Shown: positions 1 through 12,586, counted from the stretch's first letter. The stretch is 64,000 nucleotides of DNA from Megasphaera massiliensis (GCF_000455225.1 NZ_HF954537.1:921070-985069), one strand, 5' to 3'. Numbers and translations are program-made. The notes: generated by a model not told the origin, from the sequence alone.

Positions 1-3000
1 AACAGACCATTGTCGCCATCCTGGCTGGATACGACACCGATGTTGCCATCAGTGAGATCAGCTTCAGTGGTTGCATTACCTTTGACATTGACCTGGTTGT
101 TCAGTTTCACTGCAGAAGCAGTGCCAAAGTCACCGCCGTATTTCATGCCGTCATCGAGGGTTGCAACGGTCGAGCCGCCTGCGGTAATGCGGTCAATGGC
201 CGTACCGACTAAGTTATTAGCTTGGGTTCCGGCTGCGATTGTTGCCGTCGAACCATCCGTACCCGTCAGGGCAACAGAGCCTGTCGCCCCGTCAATGGCA
301 ACGGAAGATCCATCAGCACCATTCAGGGTAATCGAGCTGTCTACACCGCCTGTGCCCTCATCATCGTTGGCACTACCTAAGGTGATGTTATCCGAGAGTT
401 TGAGGTCATAATACGTCGTCAGGTTGTTATCTCTCTTTGTTTGAATCAACAAGTTCTTACCTGCATACTCGGCCGCTTCGCCTTCTGTACCACCTTCAAC
501 GGTTACATACGTATGCTGAGCAGCTAATTTTCTAATTTCATTTAACTGGCTGCCATTAACAGCATCCATAGAATCGTCATTGATAGCTCCAGGCGCAACA
601 TTGATAATCTTGTTGCCGCCGTTATTGAGGCCGGCATCCGTCAAGGTTACAGGATTACCGCCGGTAGGCGTAATGGTAACGCCGCTGTTATTGATCACGG
701 TGTTGCCTGTAGTTACGGAACCAGATGAGCCTAGGTTGATGTCTTTATTGAGCTTAACCGTTAACAATGCATTGTCACCATCCTGGCTGGATACGACGCC
801 GATGTTGCCCGTCGTCAGGTCATCTTCAGAGGTTGCTTCGCCTTCCATGTTAACTTGATTATTCAACTTAACAGAAGCAACTTCGCCGAAGTCACCATAG
901 TACTTCATACCGTCGTCGAGAGTTGCAACGGTTGCACCACCGATAGTAATGCGGTCAATGGGAGTACCGGCCAAGTTATTAACCTGAGTGCCCGCTCCGA
1001 TAGTTACAGGCGAGCCGTCAGCGGTATTCAAAGCGATAGTTCCGTCAGCACCGTTGATAGCTACAGCCGAGCCGTCTTTACCATTAACGGTAATGGAGCT
1101 GTCTGTACCTTCAGTGGAACCGTCTTCACTGGCTTTTTCACCAAGGGCAATCGTATTGCTCAAGCCTACGGTGAGTTTGCCACTGGTCGCATCAGCCGTA
1201 GTCGTGATGTTGCCATCACCGGCGATTTGAATCGTCTTGCCAATGTCTTGCTTAACAGCGGTGCCGCTGTCGTCGGTCAAGCCGAAGCCGCCCGTTGCGT
1301 TTTCACTGGTACCATCAGCAAGAGCATTCACCGTATCGCTTACGGTCTTCAGCTGATCTTCCGTAGCTGCACGGCCGCTTACGATATCCGGACTCGTCAT
1401 ATTCCATTCGGTGTTATCCAAACCAGTTACATAGCTGCCCGTTTGAGCAGTTCCACCGGCGGTAACTTCCGTCTGATTACCAATGGTAGCGTCGCCGGCT
1501 GTTACGGTATTCAACCCGGTAATGTCTTTCGCCAGGCGAACCGTCAATTTGGCATTGTCATTGTCTTGTTCGGCAACGATGCCAATGTTGTTGTCGGTAG
1601 ATAACTTAGTAGAATCTGTTTCTCCGCCGACAATGTTGACGGTCTTATTCAGTTTGACAGCGGCAGAACCGGTATCACCGGTGTACTTCATGCCGTCATC
1701 AAGGGTTGCTACCTGATGGTTCGTGCCTTCCGGATCGGTGTAGATGATGCGAGTCATGGTATCACCATCGGCACCGTTGACGCCGGCGTCACCAGGCGTG
1801 GTATAGATGTCGGTCACGCCGTCTTTGCCATTGAGGCCGATGTGGCCTTCCAAGCCGTCGACGCCATCGACACCGTCTTTACCGGTGATGCTGACGCCAT
1901 CTTTGCCGTCGGCACCCTTAATCGAGATGCCGTCGTTGCCGTCGATAGTAACGACGTTTCCATCGCTGCCGTTAACACCGATAGATCCGTTCGTACCATC
2001 TTTCGCACCGATAGTGAGGTTGTCGGCAAGTTTCAGGTCATACGTGGTCTGACCGTCTACCTCGGTAGCTTTCAGCTTCAGATTGTTTCCTGTATAGTCA
2101 GTCGTTCCGGCTGCTGTGCCGTCTTCAACGGTTACCACCGTGTGTTTTTCAGCAATGTCTTGAACAGCTTTCAACTGACTGCCGTTAACAGCATCTGTAG
2201 AGGTCGAACTTACATCACCGGCTGCAACGTTAGTAATCTTATTGCCGCCGTTATTGAGGCCGGTACCCGTCAAGGTTACAGGGTTACCCGTAGAAGGCGT
2301 AATGGTAACGCCGTCGTTATTGATAACCGTAGCACCTGTCTTGACCGAGCCGGTGTCGCCCAAGTTGATGTCTTTATTGAGCTTAACCGTTAACAGACCA
2401 TTGTCGCCATCCTGGCTGGATACGACACCGATGTTTCCATCAGTGAGGTTAGCTTCTGTCGTGGCATTGCCTTTGACATTGACCTGGTTGTTCAGTTTCA
2501 CAGCCGAAGTCGTGCCGAAGTCACCTCCGTACTTCATACCGTCATCGAGTGTAGCAACGGTCGCACCACCGACCGTAATGCGGTCAATGGGCGTACCGGT
2601 TACATCATTGACGGGGTCAGCCACTTTAATCGTTACCGTTGTGCCCGGTGTTCCGTCAGCTCCGGCAGGGCCGGTCAAGCCGATGGAGCCGTCAGCGCCG
2701 TTGATAACTACAGCAGAGCCATCTTTACCGTTGACGCCAATCTTGCCGTCGACACCGTCTGTACCGTCAGCGCCGTCTTTGGCACCGATGGAGATGTCGT
2801 TGCTCAAGGCTACGGTAATTTTGCCGTTTGTTGCATCGGCTGTCGTCGTGATATTCTGACCGTCACCGGCAATCTGGATGGTCTTGCCCAGGTCTTGCTT
2901 AACAGCGTTGCCGCTGTCGTCGGTCAGGCCGAAGCCGCCCGTTGCGTTTTCACTGGTACCATCCATAATGGCATCGCTTACGGTCTTCAGCTGATCTTCC

Positions 3001-6000
3001 GTAGCTGCCCGACCGCTTACGATATCCGGATCGGATACATTCCACGTCGTGTTGTCTAAGCCGGTTACATAGCTGCCCGTTTGAGCAACACCGCTAGCTG
3101 TCATTTCTGTCTGCGTACCGATGGTAGCATCGCCGGCCGTTACGGTGTTCAAACCGGTAATGTCTTTCGCCAGGCGAACCGTCAGTTTGCCATTGTCGCC
3201 GTCTTGTTCGGCAACGATGCCAATGTTGTTGTCGGTAGATAACTTCGTAGAATCCGTTTCTCCGCCGACAATGTTGACGGTCTTATTCAGTTTGACAGCG
3301 GCAGAACCGGTATCACCGGTGTATTTCATGCCGTCATCAAGGGTTGCGACCGTCGCACCGCCTACGGTGACACGGTTAATAGAGTTACCGTTGACGTCGT
3401 TAGCAGCTGTACCGGCTTTGATGGTGACCGGCGAGCCGTCAGCCGTGTTCAAGGCGATGGAGCCGTCAGCACCGTTAATAGCTACTGCGGAACCGTCTTT
3501 ACCATTTACAGTAATAGAGCTGTCGGTTCCTTCTGTACCGGCTGCACTGTCGGCAGCACTGCCTAAGGTAATCTTATCGGCAAGCTTCAGGTCATAGGTC
3601 GTCTTATCGCCATCGGTAGTGGCTTTCAGTTTCAGGTTGTTGCCTGCGTAGTCAGTCGTTCCGGCTGCGGTACCACCTTCAACGGTGACCGCCGTAGCGG
3701 CAGCTTTTAACTGGCCGTAATTGACAGCATCCGTATCGGCCGTGCCGGCAGCTACGTTAGTAATCGTATTGCCGCCGTTGTTGAGGCCGGTACCGGTCAA
3801 GCTTACAGGCTTACCGGTGGACGGCGTAATGGTCACGCCATCGTTATTGATGACCGTAGCACCTGTCTTGACCGAGCCGGTGTCGCCCAAGTTGATGTCT
3901 TTATTGAGCTTAACCGTCAACAGACCATTGTCGCCATCCTGGCTGGATACGACGCCGATGTTGCCCGTCGTGAGGTTGGCTTCCGTCGTTGCTTCACCTT
4001 TCACGTTAACTTGATTATTCAATTTTACTTTGGAAACAGTACCGAAGTCACCGCCATATTTCATGCCATCAGTCAAGGTTGCAACGGTCTGGTCACCTAC
4101 GGTAATTCTATCTACCGGAGTATCGGATACGTTATTAACAGGGTCAGCCACTTTAATCGTTACCGTCGTGCCCGGTGTTCCGTCAGCTCCGGCAGGGCCG
4201 GTCAAGCCGATGGAGCCATCTTTGCCGTTGATAACGACGGACGAACCATCTTTACCGTTGACGCCGATCTTACCATCGACACCGTCTGTACCATCATCTC
4301 CGTCTTTCGCACCGATGGAGATATCGTTGCTCAAGGCTACGGTAATCTTACCGTTTTCAGCATCGGCTGTCGTCGTGATATTCTGACCATCGCCGGCGAC
4401 TTGAATCGTTTCGCCAAGGCTTTGTGTAACTTTGTTTCCATCATCATCAGTCAAGCCGAAGGCACCGGTACCGGTCGAAATGGCATTCACTTTATCGTTG
4501 ATAGCTTTGAGCTGATCTTCCGTGGCAGCACGACCGGTTACGGCATCCGGATTCGACGTATCCCAAGCGGTATTGCCTAACCCGGTTAAGTAGGTACCTG
4601 TCTGAGATACGCCATTAGTCGTGGTTACAGTCTGGTTGCCCAAGACGGCTGTACCGACGGTTACAGAACCGGTATCGCCTAAGTTGATGTCTTTCACTAA
4701 CTGGACTTTTAACTGGCCGTTAACGTTGTTGACGCCGATGTTATTGTCCGTCAATTTTGTTGCGTCAGCACCGCCAACGATATCAAGCTGTTCGTTGAGG
4801 GTCTTAGCAATGACTTTCGTCGTATCGGACTGGCCGTCATCACCGGCATATTTCAAACCGTCACTCATGGTAGCAACCGTCTGGCCGCCTACAGAGATGC
4901 GGTCAACGGAAGTTCCTGCCAAGTTATTGGCACTAGTGCCGGCCTGGATAGTTACCGGCGAACCGGATTCGGTATTAAGTTCGATAGATCCGTTGGAGCC
5001 GTTGATAGCTACGGCCGAGCCATCTGTACCTTTTGCCGTAACAGAACCATTAGCACCGTTAACGGCTACGGAGGAGCCGTTGGCACCGTTCAGCGTAATA
5101 GAGCCGTCGGTACCGGTTGTGCCGGCTGCACTGTCGGCAGCACTGCCTAAGGTGATGTTATCGGCAAGTTTCACATCATAGGTCGGTGAACCATTGGCTG
5201 TCGTCCCTGCTTTCACCTGCAGGTTGTCCCCCGCATAGGTTCCATCAGTCGGAGCCTCGGTGCCGCCTTCAACCGTAACCTCAGTCGTTTTCGATTCGCC
5301 AATCGTTATCTGGCTGAGTCTATCTTCTAACTGAGCTACGTTCACCGCATCAGTACCATCTGTACCGGTAGCAACATTGGTAATCTTATTGCCGCCATTG
5401 TTGAGGCCACCGTCAGTGAGGCTTACAGCCGTATCCCCGCTGCCAATGGTTACACCGCTGTTATTAATTACAGTGTTACCTGTAGTAACAGAACCGTTTT
5501 CACCTAAGTTGAGGTCTTTATTCAATTTCACGACTAACAGACCGTTGTCGCCATTCTGGCTGGAAACGACACCGATGTTGCCGGAAGTAAGGTTAGCTTC
5601 TGTCGTCGCTTCCCCTTTTACATCAACTTGATTATTCAATTTGACGTTGGAAACGGTACCGAAGTCACCGCCGTATTTCATGCCGTCATTCAGGGTAGCC
5701 ACAGTGGCTCCGCCTACGGTGATACGGTTAATCGGCGAGCCGGTTACGTCATTGACGCTGATGCCGGCCTGGATAGTTACAGGCGAACCGGAACCGGTAT
5801 TCAAGGCGATAGAGCCGTTGGAGCCATCGATAGCTACGGCCGAACCGTCTGCACCATTCACAGTAAGGGAACCGTCTTCACTGCCGGATTCACCAACAGC
5901 CACAGTGTTGCTCAAGCCTACGGTGATCTTGCCATTGGTGGCATCAGACGTAGTCGTGATGTTGCCGTCACCGGCAATATTTAAGGTTTCACCTAAGTTA

Positions 6001-8409
6001 CGGTGTACAGCATCACCGCTGTCGGCCGTGAAATTCAGGCCATCATTGGTTAATTCTGTCTTAGCCGCATCGGTAATATTCTTAATGTCACCGATATTGG
6101 CACCATTGGTAAGGTTATTGTACGTCGGGTTGCCGTCATCATCGACACCATCGGAACCGCTGGCTACGTTAGTAATCTGTTTGCTACCGGCATCAATGCC
6201 CGTCGTCGTGACAGACGGACCATTGGTGATGGTCAAGCCACCCGTCGTGAGAGCCGTATCGCCGACTTTCACACCGTCGTTGTTGATGACCGTATTGCCG
6301 GTGGTTACAGAACCGGTCGAGCCTAAGTCGAGATCCTTATTCAGGCTGACTTCAAGAGCCCCGTCTTTCACGGCTGTCGTGATGTTAGAAACGCCATCCG
6401 GATTTTCGGTCGTAGCCGTTCCGTCGGTGACGCCGCCTTTAACGGTAATCGTCTTGCCGAGGTCCTGCTTAACCGTGGTACCGCTGCCGTCAGCGAGGCC
6501 GAAGCCACCGGTTGCATTTTCACTGGTACCATCAGTAACAGCAACGACTGCGTCGCTTACGGTCTTCAACTGATCTTCCGTAGCTGCACGACCGGTTACG
6601 ATATCCGGATTGGATACATTCCACGTCGTGTTGTCCAAACCGGTTACATAGCTGCCCGTTTGAGTAATGCCGCCAGCTGTCGTTTCTGTCTGCGTACCGA
6701 TAGTAGCATCGCCGGCCGTTACGGTATTCAAACCGGTAATGTCTTTGGCCAAGCGAACGGTCAACTTGCCATTGTCGCCGTCTTGAGCGGCAACGATGCC
6801 AATGTTGTTGTCCGTAGATAACTTGGAAGCATCCGTTTCCCCACCGACGATATTGACGGTCTTATTCAGTTTGACAGCGGCAGAACCGGTGTCACCGGTA
6901 TATACCATGCCGTCATCAAGAGTAGCTACGGTCGCGCCGCCTACGGTGATACGGTTAATAGAGTTACCGTTGACGTCGTTAGCAGCCGTACCGGCTTTAA
7001 TCGTAACCGGCGAGCCGTCAGCCGTGTTCAGGGCGATAGAGCCGTCAGCACCGTTGATAGCAACGGCGGAACCGTCTTTACCGTTGACGGTAATGGAGCT
7101 GTCCGTCCCTTCTGTCCCCGCTGCAGTGTCGGCTTTACTACCTAAAGTAATGTTATCAGCCAGTTTCACGTCATAAGTCGTGGCACCGGTCGTTTCTGTT
7201 TTTTCGGTAATCTGCAAGTTGCTGCCAGTATAGTTACCACTAGTACCGGCAGTTGTGCCGCCTTCGACAGTAAGGTTCGTCTTGCTGCCTTCACCGGCAC
7301 TTACGCCTTCAATTGCCTTTGTCAACTGATCCACGTTAACAGCATCTGTACCCTTAACACCGGTAGCAACATTGCTGATGACGTTGTTGCCGTTATCAAG
7401 ACCGGAGCCGGTCAAGGATACAGGTTCACCCGTAGCAGGGGTAATCTTAATGCCATCGTTGTTAACAACCGTGTTACCCACTGTTAAGGAACCGGTGGAG
7501 CCTAAGTCGACGTCTTTGACTAACTGAACTTTTAATTGGCCATTAACGTTGTTGACGCCAATGTTTTTGTCCGTCAATTCACCTTCAGCACCGCCAATGA
7601 TATCGAGCTGTTCGTTGAGGGTCTTCGGAATAACTTTCGTCGTATCCGTCTGGCCGTCATCACCGGCAAATTTAAGACCGTCGCTCATGGTAGCCACAGT
7701 TTGACCACCTACAGTAATGCGATCGACAGGCGTACCGGCCAAGTTATTAACTTGAGTTCCGGCACCAATAGTTACGGGCGAACCGTCAGCGGTATTCAAA
7801 GCGATAGTACCGTCAGCACCGTTAATCGCAACGGAAGAGCCATCTGCACCATTCACGGTGAGCGAGCCGTCTTCACTGCCCTTGTCACCAACAGCAACAG
7901 TATTGCTCAAACCTACGGTGATTTTGCCATTAGTGGCATCAGACGTAGTCGTGATGTTGCCATCACCGGCAATATTTAAGGTTTCTCCTAAGTTGCGGTG
8001 TACAGCATCGCCGCTATCGGCCGTGAAATTCAGACCATCATTGGTTAATTCGGTCTTAGCCGCATCGGTAATATTTTTAATGTCACCGATATTGGCGCCA
8101 TTAGTAAGGTTATTATACGTCGGGTTCCCGTCAGCATCGACACCGTCGGAGCCGCTGGATACGTTGGTAATCTGTTTGCTGCCGCCGTCGATGCCCGCCG
8201 TTGTGACAGACGGACCGTTGGTGATGGTCAAGCCACTGGTCGTGAGGGTTGTATCACCGACTTTTACACCGTCGTTATTGACCACAGTGTTGCCTGTGGT
8301 TACAGATCCTGTTTCGCCTAAGTTGATATCTTTATTAAGCTTAACCGTCAACAGACCATTCTCGCCATCCTGGCTGGATACGACACCGATATTGCCATCA
8401 GTCAGATTG
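1..8409 (-). CDS. Trimeric autotransporter adhesin, downstream part of the stalk (partial, shifted frame)
   Basis: This stretch continues the surface adhesin that begins at 12586, but in a different frame because one base is missing near 8408. I translated short stretches near 8400, 1740-2040 and 1-60, and all share one frame. No stop is evident between them, so the product runs off the window. The content is fibre stalk: YadA-stalk-like segments with the pattern ITNVA-G-DAVNVDQL, coiled-coil and beta-prism repeats, and three recurring modules ending in NIGVVSSQDGDNG, NNIGIVAEQDGDN or NIGVNNVNGQLK. A Gly-Asp-rich, collagen-like insert lies at about 1760-2010. The YadA-type membrane anchor expected at the C-terminus is outside the window. 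An in-frame ATG near 7690 could be called as a start, but there is no reason to believe in independent initiation. Confidence 0.8.
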
Positions 8410-11400
8410 CTTCTGTCGTGGCATTGCCCTTGACATTGACTTGGTTATTCAATTTCACAGCCGAAGCGGTACCGAAGTCACCACCGTATTTCATACCGTC
8501 ATCAAGAGTTGCTACAGTCGCGTCGCCTACGGTAATACGATTAATAGAATTACCGTTTACGTCGTTAGCTGCCGTACCGGCTTTAATCGTGACCGGCGAA
8601 CCGTCAGCTGTATTCAAGGCGATAGAGCCATCAGCACCGTTGATTGCAACAGAAGAGCCGTCAACGCCGTTAACGGTAACGGCCCCGTCAGTACCGGTTG
8701 TACCAGCCGTACCATCCGCAGCGCTGCCTAAGGTAACCTTATCAGCCAGTTTCAAGTCATACGTAGTGGAACCATCTGTTCCTGTAGTTCCTTTCAACTG
8801 TAAGTTGCTGCCTGCATAAGAATCAGTACCTGCTTCCGTGCCGCCTTCAACGGTTACCGTAGTCTTTGTTCCGGAACCGCCACTTACACCGGCAATGGCC
8901 TTTGTCAACTGATCGACATTGACAGCATCCGTGCCATCCGTACCGGTTGCAACGTTGGTAATCTTATTACCGCCGGCATCAATACCGCTGGAAGTAACAG
9001 ACGGACCATTGGTGATGGTTAAGCCACTATTATTGATGGTCGTGTTGCCTGTTGTTACCGAGCCATTTTCACCTAAGTCGATGTCTTTATTTAATTTCAC
9101 GACTAATAAACCGTTATCGCCATCCTGACTGGATACGACACCGATGTTGCCCGTCGTAAGGTCCGCTTCTGTCGTAGCTTCCCCTTTTACGTTAACTTGA
9201 TTATTCAATTTAACGTTGGAAACGGTACCGAAGTCGCCGCCGTATTTCATACCGTCATTCATGGTAGCTACAGTCGCGCCACCTACGGTGATACGGTTAA
9301 TGGGCGTACCGGTTACGTCATTAACGCTGGTACCGGCCCCAATGGTCACCGGCGAACCGGAACCGCTGGTCAAGGCGATCGTGCCGTCAGCACCATTAAT
9401 CGCTACGGACGAACCGTCAGTACCATTAACGGTAACCGTGCCATTAGCACCATCGGTACCTGCTGTACCTACAGAAACAGTATTGCTCAAACCTACGGTA
9501 ATCTTAGTATTTGTCGTATCAGCCGTAGTCGTGATGTTACCGTCACCGGCAATCTGAATCGTTTTGCCCAAGTCCTGCTTCACAGCCGTGCCGCTGTCGT
9601 CGGTCAAGCCGAAGCCACCGGTTGCGTTTTCACTAGTACCATCAGTAACAGCAACGACAGCATCGCTTACGGTTTTCAGCTGATCTTCCGTAGCTGCACG
9701 ACCGCTTACGATATCCGGATTCGATACATTCCAAGTCGTGTTGTCTAATCCGGTTACATAGCTTCCCGTTTCAGCAACACCACCTGCTGTCGTTTCTGTT
9801 TGAGTACCGATCGTAGCATCGCCGGCTGTTACGGTGTTCAAACCGGTAATGTCTTTCGCCAAGCGAACGGTCAGTTTGCCATTGTCGCCGTCTTGTGCGG
9901 CAACGATGCCAATATTGTTGTCCGTAGATAATTTGGAGGAATCCGTTTCCCCACCGACGATATTGACGGTCTTATTCAATTTAACGGCAGCCGTTCCGGT
10001 ATCACCGGTATAAACCATGCCGTCATCAAGGGTTGCGACCGTCGCACCACCTGCGGTAATACGGTTAAGAGAATTACCGTTTACGTCGTTAGCTGCCGTA
10101 CCTGCTGCGATAGTAGCTGTAGAACCATCTGTACCGGTTAAAGCAACAGAACCGGTTGCACCATCAACAGCTACAGAAGAACCGCCGGTGCCGTTAACCG
10201 TAAGCGAGCCGTCCGTACTGGTGCTGCCTAAAGTTACTTTGTCCGCAAGTTTGAGGTCATAGGCTGTCGAATTAGTACCCGTCGTAGAGGTAAGTTGTAA
10301 GTTGTTGCCTGTATAAGTGCTGTCGGTACCGGCTGCCGTGCCGCCTTCAACGGTAACGGTAGTCGTCGTACCCGATCCACCACTGACACCGGCGATAGCC
10401 TGATTCAATTGACTTACGTTAACACCGTCAGTATTGGCTGTACCGGCAGCAACGTTAGTAATCTTATTACCGCCATTATTAAGACCGGCTGTGGTCAAAG
10501 TCACCCTAGAACCCGACGCAGGCGTAATGTAAACACCTTTCCCGTTGATAGCTGTACGATTACCGTCAGAATCAGTAAATGCAGCACTTGTTAAGCCTGT
10601 AAGGGCTTTATTCAAACGAAGGGTTACTGTATTATCGCTAATGAAAGCTCCAATATTAGGGTTCGTAGCAAAATCGCTCTGTTCGTACAATGTTTTGTCT
10701 ACGCCACCCGTAATCGTCAAGGATTCATTCAGAAGTTTAGTCGCTGTACGCGGTGTGTTGTCCGAGCCATAGTGGGTAGAGCCGCTCACTTGGAAATCAC
10801 CGGCAGTAGCAAGCATAGTATTCGTCCACTGTTTCATATTTACGGCATCCGTATCGTACTGACCAGCTGCTAACCCGGTGAGTTTACGAGTTACGGTCGT
10901 TCCGGCAAAGCCATCCGTACCAATGGAAACGACACCAGCACTGCTATTCCATACGCCGCCAGAGGTAGTACCGGCATTTCCTTTCGTAGAAAGCCACCCG
11001 GTCCATGTGCTGTCCTGAGCATTCCAGCCCTGGCTGGTAGTATCGGTTGCACGCGTTGTAGTGGATCCGGAACCGATGGCCACACTGGTAGCCACCCCTG
11101 CCGCCGCACCACTACCCAAAGCAATGGCGCTAGTTGCCGATGCATCGGTAGTAGCTGTTTTACCGATTGCAATACCGGTATTTGCAGCAGTAGTCGCTTG
11201 ATGACCGATAGCGATCGTATCCTGTCCGGTACCGTCAGCACCGGAGTTCGCTTCGCGACCGATAGCAATACTTCTCGTACCGGACGTCTTAGTTAGGTAG
11301 CCTATAGAAACAGAACTAGCACCACTGGCTGTATTTTCATAACCGGCTGCAAGTGAGTAGTTACCGGTAGCTTGAGCCGTTCGACCTAAGGCCATGGCTC

Positions 11401-12586
11401 CTCCACCGCTGGATACAGCGCCATAACCTACAGCCATAGAGCGCAAACCGCTCGCCTGTGCGCTATTACCTACGGCAATAGTGTATTGATTGCTGGCAGT
11501 TGCGGCTGCCCCGGCAGCAAGAGAACCTATGGACGTAGCCTTGGCACTGTTACCGACAGCGGTAGTACTAACGGCACTTGCGACAGCACCATCACCGATA
11601 GCGGCAGCGCTAATATCAGTTGCCTGACTTGTAGATCCAATAGCTACTGTATGGAACGAAGTTGCTTTAGCCCCGGAACCTATGGCAGCTGCAGCTAGGC
11701 CATTACCATCATAGGAAGTCTTACTAGTATCCGTATTACCGGCAACAGCATTATTACCAATAGCGATAGCGTCCGTAGAGTATGAACGAGTGTTAGTACC
11801 GATGGACATAGTATTTTCATAGGCCAGCGTACTCCCATCAGGTTGACCGGCATACGCATTCTGACCAATGGCAATACCATGAATAGCATTCGTTCGGTTA
11901 TTTGAACCTACAATAACTGAATTACCGGCACGACCGTAAGCAATATTGTCATGGCCAATCATGACACGGCCGCCGAGAGCCGAACTGAGGCCCGTGCCAT
12001 CAGGTGTATCTTCCGACGCAGTGGTGGTCGGAGCAATAGCAGTCTGATTAGCACCGATAACAACATCATTGATACCGTAGGCTAAGGCCGATTTACCAAT
12101 CGCAACGGCATTGGCACCGCTCTGGGTTACGCCGCCGACTGAATAAGTACCACCGGCGATAGCACCATCGCCCATTGCAATTGCGTAATTAATGGCTGCC
12201 GTAGCACCACCGATAGCAATCGTTTCTGTACCGGTCGCAGAGGCATCAGTCCCCAAAGCAAGGGCATCTTCACCGTTTGAGGTAGCTGTGCCTACAGAAA
12301 CAGCGCCGGCACCGGTAGCTGTCGCGTTAGCACCTACAGCCATCGTGTCATTGTCTTGAGCCCCCGGATAACGCCCTGCTACAACTCGCTGCGCCGCTTC
12401 TGCCGGTAAGGTAACGGTTGAAACGAGTCCCAAGGCTAAGCTGCTTACGACGGCCAGGCTCAGCAAGCTATGGGACACGCGCGCCGTATGCTGCGATTTC
12501 GTTTTACTATTTCTCTTGGCAAGCTCGGAAACGACGACGTAGGCGTTTCTCACCTTGCTCCAGACGACCTTATAGATCTTATTCAT
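8402..12586 (-). CDS. Trimeric autotransporter adhesin (YadA/Hia type), N-terminal part, ends at a frameshift
   Basis: Surface adhesin of the type V secretion family. Residues 1-24 match an extended signal peptide region (starts MNKIYKVVWSKVRNAYVVV), followed by a hydrophobic segment at about 38-60 and a cleavage site near AEA|AQ (residue 64). Residues from about 75 to 560 are YadA-like head repeats of roughly 14 residues with the core (S/A)xAIGxxAxA. A neck-like segment (KLTGLAAGQYDTDAVNMKQW) leads into stalk repeats. I chose the ATG at 12586 because GGAGGA lies 11 nt upstream and the ESPR begins there; the 15 codons upstream add nothing recognisable. The frame stops at 8402 (TEAI then TGA) where sister repeats read TEADLTxGNIGVV, so this is a truncated reading of a longer gene. 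Head, neck and stalk are seen; binding target unknown. Confidence 0.9.
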   Translation of the reverse strand: MNKIYKVVWSKVRNAYVVVSELAKRNSKTKSQHTARVSHSLLSLAVVSSLALGLVSTVTLPAEAAQRVVAGRYPGAQDNDTMAVGANATATGAGAVSVGTATSNGEDALALGTDASATGTETIAIGGATAAINYAIAMGDGAIAGGTYSVGGVTQSGANAVAIGKSALAYGINDVVIGANQTAIAPTTTASEDTPDGTGLSSALGGRVMIGHDNIAYGRAGNSVIVGSNNRTNAIHGIAIGQNAYAGQPDGSTLAYENTMSIGTNTRSYSTDAIAIGNNAVAGNTDTSKTSYDGNGLAAAAIGSGAKATSFHTVAIGSTSQATDISAAAIGDGAVASAVSTTAVGNSAKATSIGSLAAGAAATASNQYTIAVGNSAQASGLRSMAVGYGAVSSGGGAMALGRTAQATGNYSLAAGYENTASGASSVSIGYLTKTSGTRSIAIGREANSGADGTGQDTIAIGHQATTAANTGIAIGKTATTDASATSAIALGSGAAAGVATSVAIGSGSTTTRATDTTSQGWNAQDSTWTGWLSTKGNAGTTSGGVWNSSAGVVSIGTDGFAGTTVTRKLTGLAAGQYDTDAVNMKQWTNTMLATAGDFQVSGSTHYGSDNTPRTATKLLNESLTITGGVDKTLYEQSDFATNPNIGAFISDNTVTLRLNKALTGLTSAAFTDSDGNRTAINGKGVYITPASGSRVTLTTAGLNNGGNKITNVAAGTANTDGVNVSQLNQAIAGVSGGSGTTTTVTVEGGTAAGTDSTYTGNNLQLTSTTGTNSTAYDLKLADKVTLGSTSTDGSLTVNGTGGSSVAVDGATGSVALTGTDGSTATIAAGTAANDVNGNSLNRITAGGATVATLDDGMVYTGDTGTAAVKLNKTVNIVGGETDSSKLSTDNNIGIVAAQDGDNGKLTVRLAKDITGLNTVTAGDATIGTQTETTAGGVAETGSYVTGLDNTTWNVSNPDIVSGRAATEDQLKTVSDAVVAVTDGTSENATGGFGLTDDSGTAVKQDLGKTIQIAGDGNITTTADTTNTKITVGLSNTVSVGTAGTDGANGTVTVNGTDGSSVAINGADGTIALTSGSGSPVTIGAGTSVNDVTGTPINRITVGGATVATMNDGMKYGGDFGTVSNVKLNNQVNVKGEATTEADLTTGNIGVVSSQDGDNGLLVVKLNKDIDLGENGSVTTGNTTINNSGLTITNGPSVTSSGIDAGGNKITNVATGTDGTDAVNVDQLTKAIAGVSGGSGTKTTVTVEGGTEAGTDSYAGSNLQLKGTTGTDGSTTYDLKLADKVTLGSAADGTAGTTGTDGAVTVNGVDGSSVAINGADGSIALNTADGSPVTIKAGTAANDVNGNSINRITVGDATVATLDDGMKYGGDFGTASAVKLNNQVNVKGNATTEAI

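Noticed and set aside
1-10500. Regularly spaced repeats resembling a CRISPR array
   Set aside because: Repeat units are hundreds of bases long, in frame and protein-coding; there are no short direct repeats with unique 30-40 nt spacers.
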